From Brevibacillus choshinensis (GTDB lineage: Bacteria > Bacillota > Bacilli > Brevibacillales > Brevibacillaceae), in contig NZ_LJJB01000007.1 in the NCBI RefSeq assembly GCF_001420695.1, positions 705,890-769,889 of the forward strand: DNA of 64,000 nucleotides, in the 5' to 3' direction. The position numbers and the translations under genes were made by a program. This document shows, one piece after another, positions 9,569 through 18,386 of this stretch. Numbering within the stretch: the first letter of the stretch is position 1; the number at the start of each line of letters is the position of its first letter. The notes under the pieces are model-generated. The model did no database searches, was not told the DNA's origin, and was given only the letters and a program-made list of their open reading frames with translations.

Positions 9569-9581
9569 TACAAGAGCATTT

Positions 9582-9608
9582 AAAAAACGGGCCAAATGCC
9601 CGTTTTTT
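9582..9608. terminator. Rho-independent terminator after apt
   Basis: An 11-bp stem, aaaaaacgggc/gcccgtttttt, with a 5-nt loop. The T-run is within the 3' arm and the A-run on the other side makes it usable in both directions. Confidence 0.9.
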
Positions 9609-9988
9609 GTTTATTTCCTGGACTGTCCATACTTTACAAGGGAAATCAGCTTTACAATACGAACGACTTACAAGATAATAGTATGAAATAGACATGATTA
9701 TCATTTTCCATCCTAACGCATGACCGATTTTGCGAACCGGCTTCGCAGGACTTTTTTTTTATACTATCGTTTCCTGTCGAACGTTCTCTGGCAGTCTGAT
9801 AGTGGAGTCCGTACTACGCTTCGACCGGCTCCTTCAAAAGAACTTCATTCAGAAGCTTTTTGCAACGCAAATACCTCAGCATCAGCTTTCTGCATGGCTG
9901 TGGTATTACTTTCCGCTTCAGCGCGGTCGGCCAACTTTGAGCATGCCTCGATAGAGGTTTTCTTATGAGAGGATAAGGGAAGGGAACT
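9609..9988 (+). other. 380-bp apt-relA intergenic region with terminator-like hairpin
   Basis: After the promoter candidate, a 6-bp stem TGCGAA/TTCGCA (9731-9747) is followed by four bases and nine Ts (9752-9760), which resembles a leader attenuator or the end of a short RNA. Downstream, 9760-9960 holds no gene that could be supported. A reverse-strand frame (about 9834-9950) reads an Ala/Glu/Lys-rich helical stretch without a recognisable start, perhaps a gene remnant. No known riboswitch motif was recognised. Confidence 0.4.
9651..9679 (+). promoter_or_regulatory. Possible SigA promoter of the relA leader
   Basis: TTTACA (9651-9656), a 17-bp spacer and GATAAT (9674-9679). It would give a relA leader of about 300 nt. 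Confidence 0.45.
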
Positions 9989-12160
9989 ATGATTACCGGC
10001 ATTGATGAGATAGTAAAAAAAGCTAGCACGTATTTATCACAAGCGGATATAGATCTGATTACACGAGCGTATCAGCTGGCGGAAAAAGCGCATGAAGGCC
10101 AGGTGAGAAAATCTGGTGTTCCTTACATCATGCACCCGATAGCCGTAGCGGGCATTCTCGCTAATCTGCACATGGATGCAGTGACGATTGCAGCGGGCTT
10201 TTTGCATGACGTAGTGGAAGACACGGAGATTACTCTAGATTACCTCCGGGAGCAGTTTGGAACGGATGTAGCCCTTCTGGTAGACGGCGTAACGAAGCTG
10301 GAAAAAATTAAATACAAGTCCAAAGAAGAGCAGCTCGCGGAGAACCACCGTAAGATGCTGATTGCTATGGCTCAGGACATCCGGGTCATCATGATCAAGC
10401 TGGCAGACCGTTTGCACAACATGCGAACGCTGCGTCACATGTCAGAGGAGAAACAACGGGAAATTTCCGATGAGACACTGGAGATTTTCGCACCGCTGGC
10501 ACACCGACTCGGGATCGCCTCTGTCAAATGGGAGCTGGAGGATACATCGCTTCGTTATTTGAATCCCCAGCAGTATTACCGGATCGTCAACCTGATGCAG
10601 AAGAAACGGGTAGAGCGTGAAGCTTATCTAAACGAAGCCTCCGATACCATCCGCGAGAAATTGGGCGAGCTGAATATTGAGGCAGAGATTTCCGGCAGGC
10701 CGAAGCACATCTACAGCATCTATAAAAAGATGACCAAGCAAAACAAGCAGTTCAACGAGATCTATGACCTGCTGGCGCTGCGCATCATCGTGAATGACAT
10801 CCGCGACTGTTATGCAGTACTCGGGATCGTTCACACCTTGTGGAAGCCGATGCCAGGCCGCTTCAAGGACTATATCGCGATGCCAAAGACGAACATGTAT
10901 CAGTCTTTGCATACGACGGTGATTGGTCCAAAAGGCGAGCCGCTGGAAGTGCAAATTCGCACATGGGATATGCATCAGACAGCCGAGATCGGGATCGCGG
11001 CCCACTGGGCTTACAAGGAAGGCAAGAGTGTCGTTCAGGGATCGTTCGCTGAAAAGCTGGGCAATCTGCGTGAGATGATCGAAGGTGGCTCTGAAGAAGC
11101 GCCTAATGCGCAAGAGTTCATGGAAAGTCTCAAACAGGATCTGTTCTCGGATACGGTTTTCGTCTTTACACCAAAAGGAGACGTGGTGGAGCTTCCAAAA
11201 GGCTCTGTACCGCTGGACTTCTCCTATCGCATTCACTCGGCCGTCGGTAATCGTACGATCGGAGCAAAAGTGAACGGCAAGATCGTACCGCTCGATTATG
11301 CGATGAAAACGGGCGATATTATTGAGATTTTGACCTCCAAGCATTCGTACGGACCTAGCCAGGACTGGCTGAAAATGGCGAAGTCGGCGCATGCCCGTAA
11401 TAAAATCAAGCAATGGTTCAAGAAAGAGAAGCGGGAAGAAAACGTCGCCAAAGGTCAGCAGATGGTTGAGGCAGAGGTCAAGGCCCGTAGCTTTGACATC
11501 AAGGATGCGATGACGGAGACCAACCTGAAGGAAGCAGCAGCTCGCTTTAACTTCCAAGGTGCCGAAGATATGTTTGCAGCGGTAGGCTATGGTGGGATTA
11601 CGGCTTCGCAAATTGTCACGCGTCTGGTCGACAAGCTGCGCCGTGAACGGGAAGAGCAAAATCCGGTCATTCCCGAATACAAGCCAAATCCTGCCCAGCA
11701 TGCAGGAAAAAGCGAATCTGGGGTCAAAGTGCGCGGCGTAGACAACCTGTTGGTGCGTATATCTCGTTGCTGTACGCCGGTCCCTGGTGACCAGATCATC
11801 GGGTTCATCACGAGAGGTCGCGGTGTGTCCGTGCACAGGCTGGACTGCCCGAACGTGCTGACAGATGAATGCTCGGAACGATTGATCGACGTCGAATGGG
11901 ACACTGACTTCAAGCACAACTTTAACGTGGAAATCGAAATTACAGGTAATGATCGGAGTGGCCTCTTAAACGATGTCCTTCAAGTTGTAGCAGAGACCAA
12001 GACGAACATCGCCGCAGTGAGTGGCAAAGCGGACAAAAACCGAGTAGCGACGATTCACATGACCATTTCCATCAGCAATGTGGATCATCTGCAAAAGGTT
12101 GTGGAGCGCATCAAGCGCATCAAGGATATTTATTCGGTTCGCCGGATTCTGAGCACCTGA
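9989..12160 (+). CDS. relA: Bifunctional (p)ppGpp synthetase/hydrolase (Rel)
   Basis: A 723-aa long RSH protein that makes and degrades (p)ppGpp, the stringent-response alarmone, depending on ribosome state. In order it has an HD hydrolase domain ([10 protein letters not shown], His73-Asp74), a synthetase domain ([10 protein letters not shown] near residue 260), a TGS domain (about 390-450), a zinc-finger/CC region ([12 protein letters not shown]) and a C-terminal ACT domain. Both catalytic domains look intact, as expected for the single Firmicute Rel. The next gene, dtd, follows 70 bp later, the B. subtilis order. Confidence 0.96.
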   Translation: MITGIDEIVKKASTYLSQADIDLITRAYQLAEKAHEGQVRKSGVPYIMHPIAVAGILANLHMDAVTIAAGFLHDVVEDTEITLDYLREQFGTDVALLVDGVTKLEKIKYKSKEEQLAENHRKMLIAMAQDIRVIMIKLADRLHNMRTLRHMSEEKQREISDETLEIFAPLAHRLGIASVKWELEDTSLRYLNPQQYYRIVNLMQKKRVEREAYLNEASDTIREKLGELNIEAEISGRPKHIYSIYKKMTKQNKQFNEIYDLLALRIIVNDIRDCYAVLGIVHTLWKPMPGRFKDYIAMPKTNMYQSLHTTVIGPKGEPLEVQIRTWDMHQTAEIGIAAHWAYKEGKSVVQGSFAEKLGNLREMIEGGSEEAPNAQEFMESLKQDLFSDTVFVFTPKGDVVELPKGSVPLDFSYRIHSAVGNRTIGAKVNGKIVPLDYAMKTGDIIEILTSKHSYGPSQDWLKMAKSAHARNKIKQWFKKEKREENVAKGQQMVEAEVKARSFDIKDAMTETNLKEAAARFNFQGAEDMFAAVGYGGITASQIVTRLVDKLRREREEQNPVIPEYKPNPAQHAGKSESGVKVRGVDNLLVRISRCCTPVPGDQIIGFITRGRGVSVHRLDCPNVLTDECSERLIDVEWDTDFKHNFNVEIEITGNDRSGLLNDVLQVVAETKTNIAAVSGKADKNRVATIHMTISISNVDHLQKVVERIKRIKDIYSVRRILST

Positions 12161-12230
12161 TCCTACGTGGATTGGGTGTTCTTGTTTACCTATGAGTATT
12201 AGTTGCGTGAGAGAAAGGAATGGACAAACG

Positions 12231-12668
12231 ATGAGAGTAGTCGTTCAACGAACTCGGGAAGCGAGTGTAACAGTAGCAGGGGAAGTGGTAGGACAGATCG
12301 AGCACGGGTTGATGCTGCTCGTAGGAATTACCCATGAGGACGGCGAAAAAGAAGTGGAATTCGTCGCAGATAAAATTGCCAACCTACGCATCTTTGAAGA
12401 CGACGAAGGCAAAATGAATCATTCCGTTTTGGAGACGGGTGGACAGATCCTATCTGTGTCTCAATTTACGCTTTACGGTGACTGCCGCAAAGGAAGACGC
12501 CCCAATTTCATGGCGGCGGCAAGACCTGAGCATGCAGAGCCTTTGTACGAGCTTTTTAACAAAAAGCTGCGGGAAAAAGGACTGCAAGTAGAGACCGGAC
12601 GCTTTGGAGCGATGATGGATGTGCGCTTGCTCAATGACGGACCTGTTACACTGATTGTCGAGTCGTAA
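12231..12668 (+). CDS. dtd: D-aminoacyl-tRNA deacylase
   Basis: A 145-aa DTD-family enzyme that hydrolyses D-aminoacyl-tRNA (for example D-Tyr-tRNA) and also clears mischarged glycine. The two active-site signatures are SQFTLYGDC and [11 protein letters not shown] at the C-terminus. The ATG at 12231 starts MRVVVQRT, the usual N-terminus; an ORF extension of 13 residues is not family-like. It was probably cotranscribed with relA and originally with the SDR-like gene that is now broken downstream. Confidence 0.95.
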   Translation: MRVVVQRTREASVTVAGEVVGQIEHGLMLLVGITHEDGEKEVEFVADKIANLRIFEDDEGKMNHSVLETGGQILSVSQFTLYGDCRKGRRPNFMAAARPEHAEPLYELFNKKLREKGLQVETGRFGAMMDVRLLNDGPVTLIVES

Positions 12669-12689
12669 ATCAGACAGGGGTGTGTGGAC

Positions 12690-13124
12690 GTGGGACGTGA
12701 AGCTTTCATCAACACCTGATCGGTTTACCCTTTTGATCTGGATTATCAAGACACCACAGCCCTGCAGCAAGCGATGTCGCAGCTGCGATCAGAGCGTGGC
12801 CCAATTGATGTGGCCGTGACGTGGATACACAATACGGCACCAGAAGCGCTGTCGGTCATTCAACACGAATTTGCCTATCAAGCAGAGGAATGGCGACTGT
12901 ACCATGTGTGCGGAAGTCGAGCTTGGATCAAACCACCCTTCGTAGAAGAGGTGGATTCTTGCTTGTATCGACGGATCATTCTCGGCTTTGTATGGGAAGA
13001 GCCAGTCGCTCGCTGGTTGACAAACGACGAGATCGCCTGTGGAGTAATTCGTGCGATTGAAACCGATCAGCCTCAGTCTATCATTGGTGAAGTCGAACCG
13101 TGGGAGCGACGCCCCGGTTACTAA
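12690..13124 (+). pseudogene. Remnant of an SDR-like (Rossmann-fold) protein gene
   Basis: One continuous frame starts at GTG 12690 and reads MGREAFINT, meets an in-frame TGA at 12717, and then continues as coding-like sequence (SVYPFDLDYQDT and onward) to 13124. The C-terminal part, with VAVTWIHNTAPEAL, WEEPVARWLTNDEI and a GEVEPWERRPGY end, looks like small short-chain-dehydrogenase-like proteins found next to dtd in Paenibacillaceae (from memory). The nucleotide-binding GGTG region expected after the first eight residues is absent, so an internal deletion plus stop is likely. An ATG at 12774 could restart translation but has no SD. The IS3 insertion lies 55 bp downstream. Confidence 0.6.
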
Positions 13125-13150
13125 TGAGGAAACTACATAGATGTAAAAGT

Positions 13151-13179
13151 AAAAAAGAACGCGGGAAGGTTCCTGCGTT
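13151..13179 (+). terminator. Left half of a terminator split by the IS3 element
   Basis: aaaaagaacgcggga (13152-13166) pairs with tcctgcgtt here plus cttttt at 14452-14457 beyond the IS. Joining the flanks and removing one GTT copy recreates a roughly 15-bp hairpin with A- and T-runs. Confidence 0.75.
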
Positions 13180-13260
13180 TGAAGTGCACCCCTTATAGTG
13201 GACATTGGAAAAAACACGAGTGTTTTAAACCGATGATTCCTATAGGGGGTGTTTTTCGTT

Positions 13261-13581
13261 ATGGCAAAAATGGGGCAAAAGTTTACGAATTATAGTCATG
13301 AAATCAAGATGGAAGCAATTCGCTTGTACATGGAGGAAGGATGGTCTAATCGAAAGATAATGGAACATCTAGGGATCCCAGACAGAGGCCGAGTCACTAC
13401 ATGGACAAAGAAGTTCAAGCAGTTGGGTGAATTCGGCTTATTGGATCAGAGAGGTCGACGTGACGAATACATGGATCAAAATCGATATGTCCAAAAATTA
13501 GAGAGGGAGAATTCGATGCTAAAAAAGTGTTTACAAATTTGGATGCGGGAGGTGTCCAAGAGAAGTACAATGCCATCGTGA
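13261..13581 (+). CDS. IS3-family transposase OrfA (helix-turn-helix protein)
   Basis: A 106-aa product with an N-terminal helix-turn-helix (about residues 10-60, containing MEEGWSNRKIMEHLGIPD) and a C-terminal leucine-zipper-like segment (YVQKLERENSMLKK). OrfA binds the inverted repeats and can act as a repressor; the OrfAB fusion is the transposase. The ATG at 13261 follows the SD-like gggggtg. The frame runs past the slippery site A-AAA-AAG at 13521-13527 and stops at 13581 when no frameshift occurs. Confidence 0.9.
   Translation: MAKMGQKFTNYSHEIKMEAIRLYMEEGWSNRKIMEHLGIPDRGRVTTWTKKFKQLGEFGLLDQRGRRDEYMDQNRYVQKLERENSMLKKCLQIWMREVSKRSTMPS
13521..13527 (+). promoter_or_regulatory. Programmed -1 frameshift site (A AAA AAG)
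   Basis: The heptamer is in phase with OrfA codons (AAA 13522-13524, AAG 13525-13527). A -1 slip leads into the OrfB frame at GTG 13527, giving an OrfAB fusion, as is standard in the IS3 family. Confidence 0.85.
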
Positions 13582-14411
13582 AATTGACTGAGTGGTACCA
13601 TGTAACAGAGTTATGTAAGCTATTCGGGGTCTCTAGAAGTGGATTCTATGCTTACAGAAAGCGGAGTTCACAAGACAAAGACCTTGTAATTAAGGAGTTC
13701 ATTCAAAAGATCTATAGCAAATATGATGGGAAATACGGATATCGTCAAACGCAGCTCTTTCTACTTCAAGACTACAAGATATGGGTTAACCACAAAAAGG
13801 TCCTACGCCTCATGCAAGAGATGGGACTACGCTCCCGAGTACGCCGTAAACATCGATGCAACTATGCTTCTTCTATAGGGACACGTGTAGTTGAAAACTT
13901 ATTGCAACGGAAATTTCATGCCAACTTACCGAATCAAAAGTGGGTTACTGACGTAACCCAATATCGTATCGGAGATACATGGTTGTACCTGTCTGCCGTC
14001 AAGGATTTGTTTAATAACGAAATCGTGGCCTACCATCTAGCGCAGCGCAATGACAATGATCTTGTTTTGCAGACTTTCAAGAAAGCCTTTCAAAATAAAG
14101 AGGACATGTCTGGACTGATCGTTCACAGCGATCAGGGATTCCAGTACACGTCCTATGCGTATCACGACATGCTGCCAAAGGTTGGAGCCCAAATCAGCAT
14201 GTCACGCCGAGGCAATTGTTACGACAATGCCTCTATGGAGAGCTTCTTCTCGCATCTCAAAACGGAAGCGCTCTACCCTTATGATATCCGAACAGTAGAC
14301 GAGGCACAAAGGAGAATTGAGGAATATATCCATTTTTACAACTCTACGAGGCCACAAAGAAAATTAAACAAGCTGACGCCGATTGAGTACCGGCGCCAGC
14401 TTGCTGCTTAG
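13527..14411 (+). CDS. IS3-family transposase OrfB (DDE integrase domain)
   Basis: A 294-aa frame entered by -1 frameshifting from OrfA. It has an N-terminal HTH_21 region (LCKLFGVSRSGFYAYRKR) and an rve/DDE core: first Asp in WVTDVTQY, second in IVHSDQGFQYTS, and the Glu in NCYDNASMESFFSHLKTE. All three catalytic acids are present and no stops interrupt the frame. The C-terminal FYNSTRPQRKLNKLTPIEYR is typical of IS150-type elements. The stop lies 37 bp inside the right end. Confidence 0.92.
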   Translation: MFTNLDAGGVQEKYNAIVKLTEWYHVTELCKLFGVSRSGFYAYRKRSSQDKDLVIKEFIQKIYSKYDGKYGYRQTQLFLLQDYKIWVNHKKVLRLMQEMGLRSRVRRKHRCNYASSIGTRVVENLLQRKFHANLPNQKWVTDVTQYRIGDTWLYLSAVKDLFNNEIVAYHLAQRNDNDLVLQTFKKAFQNKEDMSGLIVHSDQGFQYTSYAYHDMLPKVGAQISMSRRGNCYDNASMESFFSHLKTEALYPYDIRTVDEAQRRIEEYIHFYNSTRPQRKLNKLTPIEYRRQLAA

Positions 14412-14451
14412 CTCTTTTTTTAGTGTCCACTAAATGGGGTCTTGACCAGTT

Positions 14452-14475
14452 CTTTTTGCTTGTTTTCGTCTTGAT
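14452..14475 (+). terminator. Right half of the IS-split terminator
   Basis: The ctttttgcttgttttcg tract following the GTT duplication is the displaced T-run of the hairpin whose stem lies at 13152-13179. Without it, neither the dtd-side transcript nor the opposing amidase transcript keeps its original terminator. Confidence 0.6.
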
Positions 14476-16335
14476 TTAACTGCCCTGTGTGCTTTGCGAG
14501 GAGAAGTATTGGATAATCCCTTTGTATAAGCCGTCTGCAGCCAGATCCTGCTGCTTCTCAGAGCGTACACGGATCTCTTCGTTGTAGTTGGAGAGGAAAC
14601 CGATTTCTGTCAGGATAGAAGGAACTGGGTTTTCGCGCAACACGAAGTAATCACCAAAGCGGGATTGCAAGTCTTTGTAGTTGGTCGCTTTAACGAGCTC
14701 GTTTTGAACCAGGGAAGCTAGCTTGCTGGAGTTCCCTTGGTTGTAGAAGAAGACGATCGAGCCGTTTGTAGCTGTGTTTGGATGCGTATTGTGGTGGACG
14801 CTGACGAAAATATCGGCTTTGTTCACGATAGCGACATCCACCCGTTGCTGCAAGGTCAGCTTACGATCGTCAGGGCGAGTCATGATGACCTTGGCCCCAG
14901 CGGATTCAAGCTTGTTTCGTAGCAGGAGAGCTACCTGCAAATTCACCGTCTTTTCCAAGGTAGAAAAGCTCGAGCCTGTGGCACCATTGTCGTTCCCACC
15001 GTGTCCTGCGTCGACGACGATGACTTTTCCCACTAACTCATTGGACTTGACGACGGCAGGAACACCGCTGGCAGATACGAGCCAACCTGCGATGTAGCCG
15101 GTCGAACCATTGCTCAAGGTCACCTGGAACCAATCGCCTGCTTTGCCTGCAATGGCATATTTTTCGCCGGTCTGTGCGAGCGTGACGACTTCATGCTCAG
15201 TGCCAGGTCCGGAGCGGACATTCGTATCAGGATTAATAATAGTGACGTACGGGCCGCTTGGGGTAGGAGCTGTCGGCTGGGATACGGTGATCAGCCATCC
15301 GGCAACCCATCCGGTTTTGCCATCCGGAGCTTGTACACGGTACCATTCCCCTTGCTTTTCCGATATGGTCAATGTGCTTCCTATGGCAAGCGTACCGAGA
15401 ATAGCGCTCGTCGTATTCGCTTCACTACGCAAATTGAGTCCATCTGTATTTACTTTGGCTGTCTGCTTGGCAGGGGCAGGTGGTATGGGAGAAACCGGTG
15501 GCTGTTCTGGCGATCCCGTAGAGCTTGAGTTGCTTCCTGTCCCAGAAGCAGGCAGGGTGGGAACAGCTCCTTCATCTGTAGAAAACCAGGCGTTCACTCC
15601 ATCGTAAGGAAATTGAATCCAGCCGTTTTGCTGGGTGATGACAGTGACGTTTTCACCTGCGTGCAGCTGACCAATCGCCGGAGTGCTGGCATCGGGAGTC
15701 GCATATACGTAAGGTGCGAATTCCAGCGTGAGGCTGGCTCCTTGCACAGCTCCGGGCTTTGAAGGAGTACCCCCTGTATTTGCTGCGGGAGGGGGAGGCG
15801 TGTTGGTGCTAGGTACCGGAGTGTTACCTGTTGAAGGGGTCGTGCTAGCTGGATTGCCACCCGTGCCTTCCTTGACCAGCCAAGAAGCAACCCATCCTTT
15901 GGTTTGACCGGACAGCTGAATCTGAATCCAGTCACCATTCTTTTGTACGATGTTGTAGCGTGTACCCGGATTGATGGTCTGGACGACAGCGTATGTCTGA
16001 CCAGGGCCTGAGCGAACATTGAGATTGTCGGTTGTGCTCTCGATCTGTGAGACGGGAGCGGTTGTTTGCTGAGCCGTGACCAACCAGTTGGCGACCCAAC
16101 CACTTTGTCCATTCGGTAGTTTCACTTGTATCCAGTCGTTTTTGGTAGTGATGACTGGCAGTACCGTTTTCATTGGTAGAGTAGTGACGACTGTGTCCTG
16201 AAGACTTGGACCTGAACGGACGTTGAGCTTGTCCACAGAGACCTGAACAGAACCGGCGGCCCAAGCTGTTGTGACGGGGAGGGAAACGGCGCATGCGATA
16301 GTCAGGAGAGACCTCAGGAACTTTTGACGAAACAC
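14476..16335 (-). CDS. Secreted N-acetylmuramoyl-L-alanine amidase with five SH3b repeats
   Basis: A 619-aa exported cell-wall hydrolase. Residues 1-26 form a signal peptide ending in AWA. Five bacterial SH3 domains follow (about 27-86, 98-156, 198-258, 292-350, 358-418), four of them with the LNVRSGP/NLRSEA signature and GW(V/I)A(G/N/S)WL ends; the third is divergent. Pro/Ser/Thr-rich linkers separate them. The catalytic Amidase_3 domain (about 435-612) shows VDAGHGGNDNGATG, the zinc Glu in TLEKTVNL, HHNTH and ILTEIGFLSN. The position before hemZ/hisS matches B. subtilis yrvJ. The start is GTG 16335 with an AAAGGA SD. Its terminator was disrupted by the IS3 insertion. Confidence 0.93.
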   Translation of the reverse strand: MFRQKFLRSLLTIACAVSLPVTTAWAAGSVQVSVDKLNVRSGPSLQDTVVTTLPMKTVLPVITTKNDWIQVKLPNGQSGWVANWLVTAQQTTAPVSQIESTTDNLNVRSGPGQTYAVVQTINPGTRYNIVQKNGDWIQIQLSGQTKGWVASWLVKEGTGGNPASTTPSTGNTPVPSTNTPPPPAANTGGTPSKPGAVQGASLTLEFAPYVYATPDASTPAIGQLHAGENVTVITQQNGWIQFPYDGVNAWFSTDEGAVPTLPASGTGSNSSSTGSPEQPPVSPIPPAPAKQTAKVNTDGLNLRSEANTTSAILGTLAIGSTLTISEKQGEWYRVQAPDGKTGWVAGWLITVSQPTAPTPSGPYVTIINPDTNVRSGPGTEHEVVTLAQTGEKYAIAGKAGDWFQVTLSNGSTGYIAGWLVSASGVPAVVKSNELVGKVIVVDAGHGGNDNGATGSSFSTLEKTVNLQVALLLRNKLESAGAKVIMTRPDDRKLTLQQRVDVAIVNKADIFVSVHHNTHPNTATNGSIVFFYNQGNSSKLASLVQNELVKATNYKDLQSRFGDYFVLRENPVPSILTEIGFLSNYNEEIRVRSEKQQDLAADGLYKGIIQYFSSQSTQGS

Positions 16336-16531
16336 AATTTGACATCCTTTCCAGCTGATTTGCTATTGTCCATCTATTTTTCTTGCATCTTTTTGGTAAA
16401 TGTTTCTCTTTCGCCTTATACCCTGCTTTTTCCTGCATCTTCCGACAAAGTTCCTCACGTTTTTCATGGGTTGTTTTTCCGCTGGAGCGGCAATAATAGA
16501 GGTACAACATTGCATCTAGGAGGAATACGGC

Positions 16532-16702
16532 GTGAGACAGTCAGAAAAGGAGACATTTGCCACGGATATAAACAGAAAGATGTTTTCCGTCGATTTTCAC
16601 GATTTTTTGGAAAAAGAGTCGACGCTAAACGATGTGGAAATGTCGAGTGAGTTCAACATCAGCGTGAGGGATGTCCAGCATTTGCGCAGAAAACGGAAGT
16701 AA
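16532..16702 (+). CDS. Small conserved-looking protein, 56 aa, unknown function
   Basis: A short frame starting at GTG 16532 with a near-perfect SD (taggagg, eight bases upstream). The product is highly charged; the second half (TLNDVEMSSEFNISVRDVQHL) has the look of a helix-turn-helix or sigma-region-like fold and the tail RRKRK is basic. It lies divergent from the amidase gene and about 100 bp before hemZ. I do not recognise a named family. The good SD, the dense charge pattern and the lack of any overlapping gene support it as real. Confidence 0.65.
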   Translation: MRQSEKETFATDINRKMFSVDFHDFLEKESTLNDVEMSSEFNISVRDVQHLRRKRK

Positions 16703-16801
16703 AGGACCGGATTGCTTGTAGGTGGTGCCACTTGGATGGTTGACCAGCGTCTATTCGGTCAGCTAACATGTAGAGTGGCATACTGAAAAGCAGGTGAACC
16801 T

Positions 16802-18316
16802 ATGATTCAGATTACATGCGTGGGACACGCGTTTGAGCGGGAGCTCTCGCTGATCCTCGCTTTGTTTTACGAAGATCCGCAGCTGTCATTCGTCAATCAA
16901 TGGACGGAAGAGTCTGGCATAAAGCTCAGACTTAGTCTAACGGTACGAGAAGACGGCGTGTTGGCGTCAGGTAAGTTATTTGACGGTGTTCGCCGTATCG
17001 AACACCAGGTGAATCGAAACTATGTGTCAAGCGAAGAAAAAGCGATGCGCAAAACAGCGAAGCAGGCGCTTTGCTACGCATTGCTTTTAATGCTGGAAGA
17101 ATATACCGGAATGGAGCAAGGCTGGGGCATTCTGACGGGCATCCGTCCGACCAAGCTGTTGCATCAGATGAATGTAGCTGGTGTCGGGAAAGAGGAAGCG
17201 CATCAGCGATTGCAAGAAGATGTGATCTTGCGTCCATACAAACTGCAGCTCCTCCAGAATATCGTGGATCGGCAATTGAAGGTCGTACCGGACCTCTACC
17301 GGATTGATCAGGAGCTGTCTGTGTACATCGGGATTCCTTTCTGTCCGACGAAATGCGCGTACTGTACGTTCCCTGCCTATGCAATCCGCAGTCATACTGC
17401 TTCTGTCAATCCATTTCTCGAAGGTCTACACTACGAAATGGAGCAGCTCGGCAAATGGCTTACGGAGAATGACCAACGGATCACGTCGATCTACTTTGGC
17501 GGAGGTACGCCTACGAGCATCACGGCCGATGACATGGATCAGCTGTTCCAGACGATGTACCGTTCTTTTCCGCACATGGAGGATGTCCGTGAGCTTACTG
17601 TTGAGGCGGGTAGACCGGACACGATTACTCGCGAAAAGCTAGATGTAATGAAGCGCTGGGAAGTAGACCGGATCAGCATTAATCCGCAGTCGTTTACGCA
17701 GGAAACACTAAACGCAATCGGTCGACACCACACCGTCGCAGAGACGATCGAAAAGTACCACCTCGCTATGGAGATGGGCTTGACGAACATCAATATGGAC
17801 TTGATCATCGGCTTGCCAAACGAAGGCGTGGCAGAACTTGCACACAGCCTGCAAGAGGTCGAAAAGCTGATGCCTGCTTCGCTTACCGTGCACACACTCT
17901 CATTTAAGCGCGCGTCGGAAATGACGCAAAACAAAGAACGATACAAGGTAGCGAGTCGGGATGAAATTGGTAAAATGATGGAAATGGCTTCCGAGTGGAC
18001 TGGAGCCAATGGCTACGATCCATACTACTTGTACCGCCAGAAAAACATCTTGGGGAATCTGGAGAATGTAGGCTACTCCAAGCCGGGTCAGGAGAGCATC
18101 TACAACATCATGATCATGGAAGAGGTCCAGACCATTCTCGGGCTTGGCTGTGGTGCTGTCTCCAAGCTGATGGCGCCAGGAAGTGGCAAGCTGACGCGCT
18201 GGCCGAATCCAAAGGATCCCAAAACGTACAACGATACGTACCGTGTGCTTGTGGAAAATAAGCTGCGTGATCTCGACGATATTTACTTTGGCAAAACGAC
18301 TTCTATGGCAGAGTAA
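16802..18316 (+). CDS. hemZ: Oxygen-independent coproporphyrinogen III dehydrogenase-like radical SAM protein HemZ
   Basis: A 504-aa radical SAM enzyme of the HemN/HemZ group. The 4Fe-4S ligands are Cys181, Cys185 and Cys188 in FCPTKCAYC, followed by YFGGGTPTS (SAM-binding glycine motif). About 170 residues precede the cluster, typical of HemZ and longer than HemN/HemW. HemZ is linked to anaerobic haem synthesis, though firm biochemical proof of the reaction is limited. It lies upstream of the hisS leader, as in B. subtilis. Confidence 0.92.
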   Translation: MIQITCVGHAFERELSLILALFYEDPQLSFVNQWTEESGIKLRLSLTVREDGVLASGKLFDGVRRIEHQVNRNYVSSEEKAMRKTAKQALCYALLLMLEEYTGMEQGWGILTGIRPTKLLHQMNVAGVGKEEAHQRLQEDVILRPYKLQLLQNIVDRQLKVVPDLYRIDQELSVYIGIPFCPTKCAYCTFPAYAIRSHTASVNPFLEGLHYEMEQLGKWLTENDQRITSIYFGGGTPTSITADDMDQLFQTMYRSFPHMEDVRELTVEAGRPDTITREKLDVMKRWEVDRISINPQSFTQETLNAIGRHHTVAETIEKYHLAMEMGLTNINMDLIIGLPNEGVAELAHSLQEVEKLMPASLTVHTLSFKRASEMTQNKERYKVASRDEIGKMMEMASEWTGANGYDPYYLYRQKNILGNLENVGYSKPGQESIYNIMIMEEVQTILGLGCGAVSKLMAPGSGKLTRWPNPKDPKTYNDTYRVLVENKLRDLDDIYFGKTTSMAE

Positions 18317-18350
18317 TTGCTTTGCAAAAAAAGTTTTATAATAACGCCTG

Positions 18351-18380
18351 TTGACTCAAGGCAAGCAGGTTTGCTATGAT
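18351..18380 (+). promoter_or_regulatory. Promoter of the hisS-aspS T-box transcript
   Basis: TTGACT (18351-18356), an 18-bp spacer and TATGAT (18375-18380), about 25 bp upstream of the T-box Stem I. Confidence 0.7.
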
Positions 18381-18386
18381 TCACAA

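Larger units (their letters stand above)
13180..14448 (+). mobile_element. Complete IS3-family insertion sequence (IS150-like), 1269 bp
   Basis: The ends are TG...CA. The left end TGAAGTGCACCCC and the reversed right end TGGTCAAGACCCC are imperfect inverted repeats that continue with the shared TAGTGGACA about 16 bases in. The element is flanked by a 3-bp direct repeat GTT (13177-13179 and 14449-14451), the target duplication size usual for this group. It contains orfA and orfB in overlapping frames with a canonical slippery site. Both frames are intact, so it may be active or recently inserted. Confidence 0.92.

Noticed and set aside
9685-9710. Fur-box-like sequence gattatcatttt in the relA leader
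   Set aside because: Too partial a match to the 19-bp Fur consensus and no iron gene nearby.
10628-11917. A 429-aa reverse-strand frame inside relA
   Set aside because: Fully antisense to a conserved four-domain protein with no recognisable motifs.
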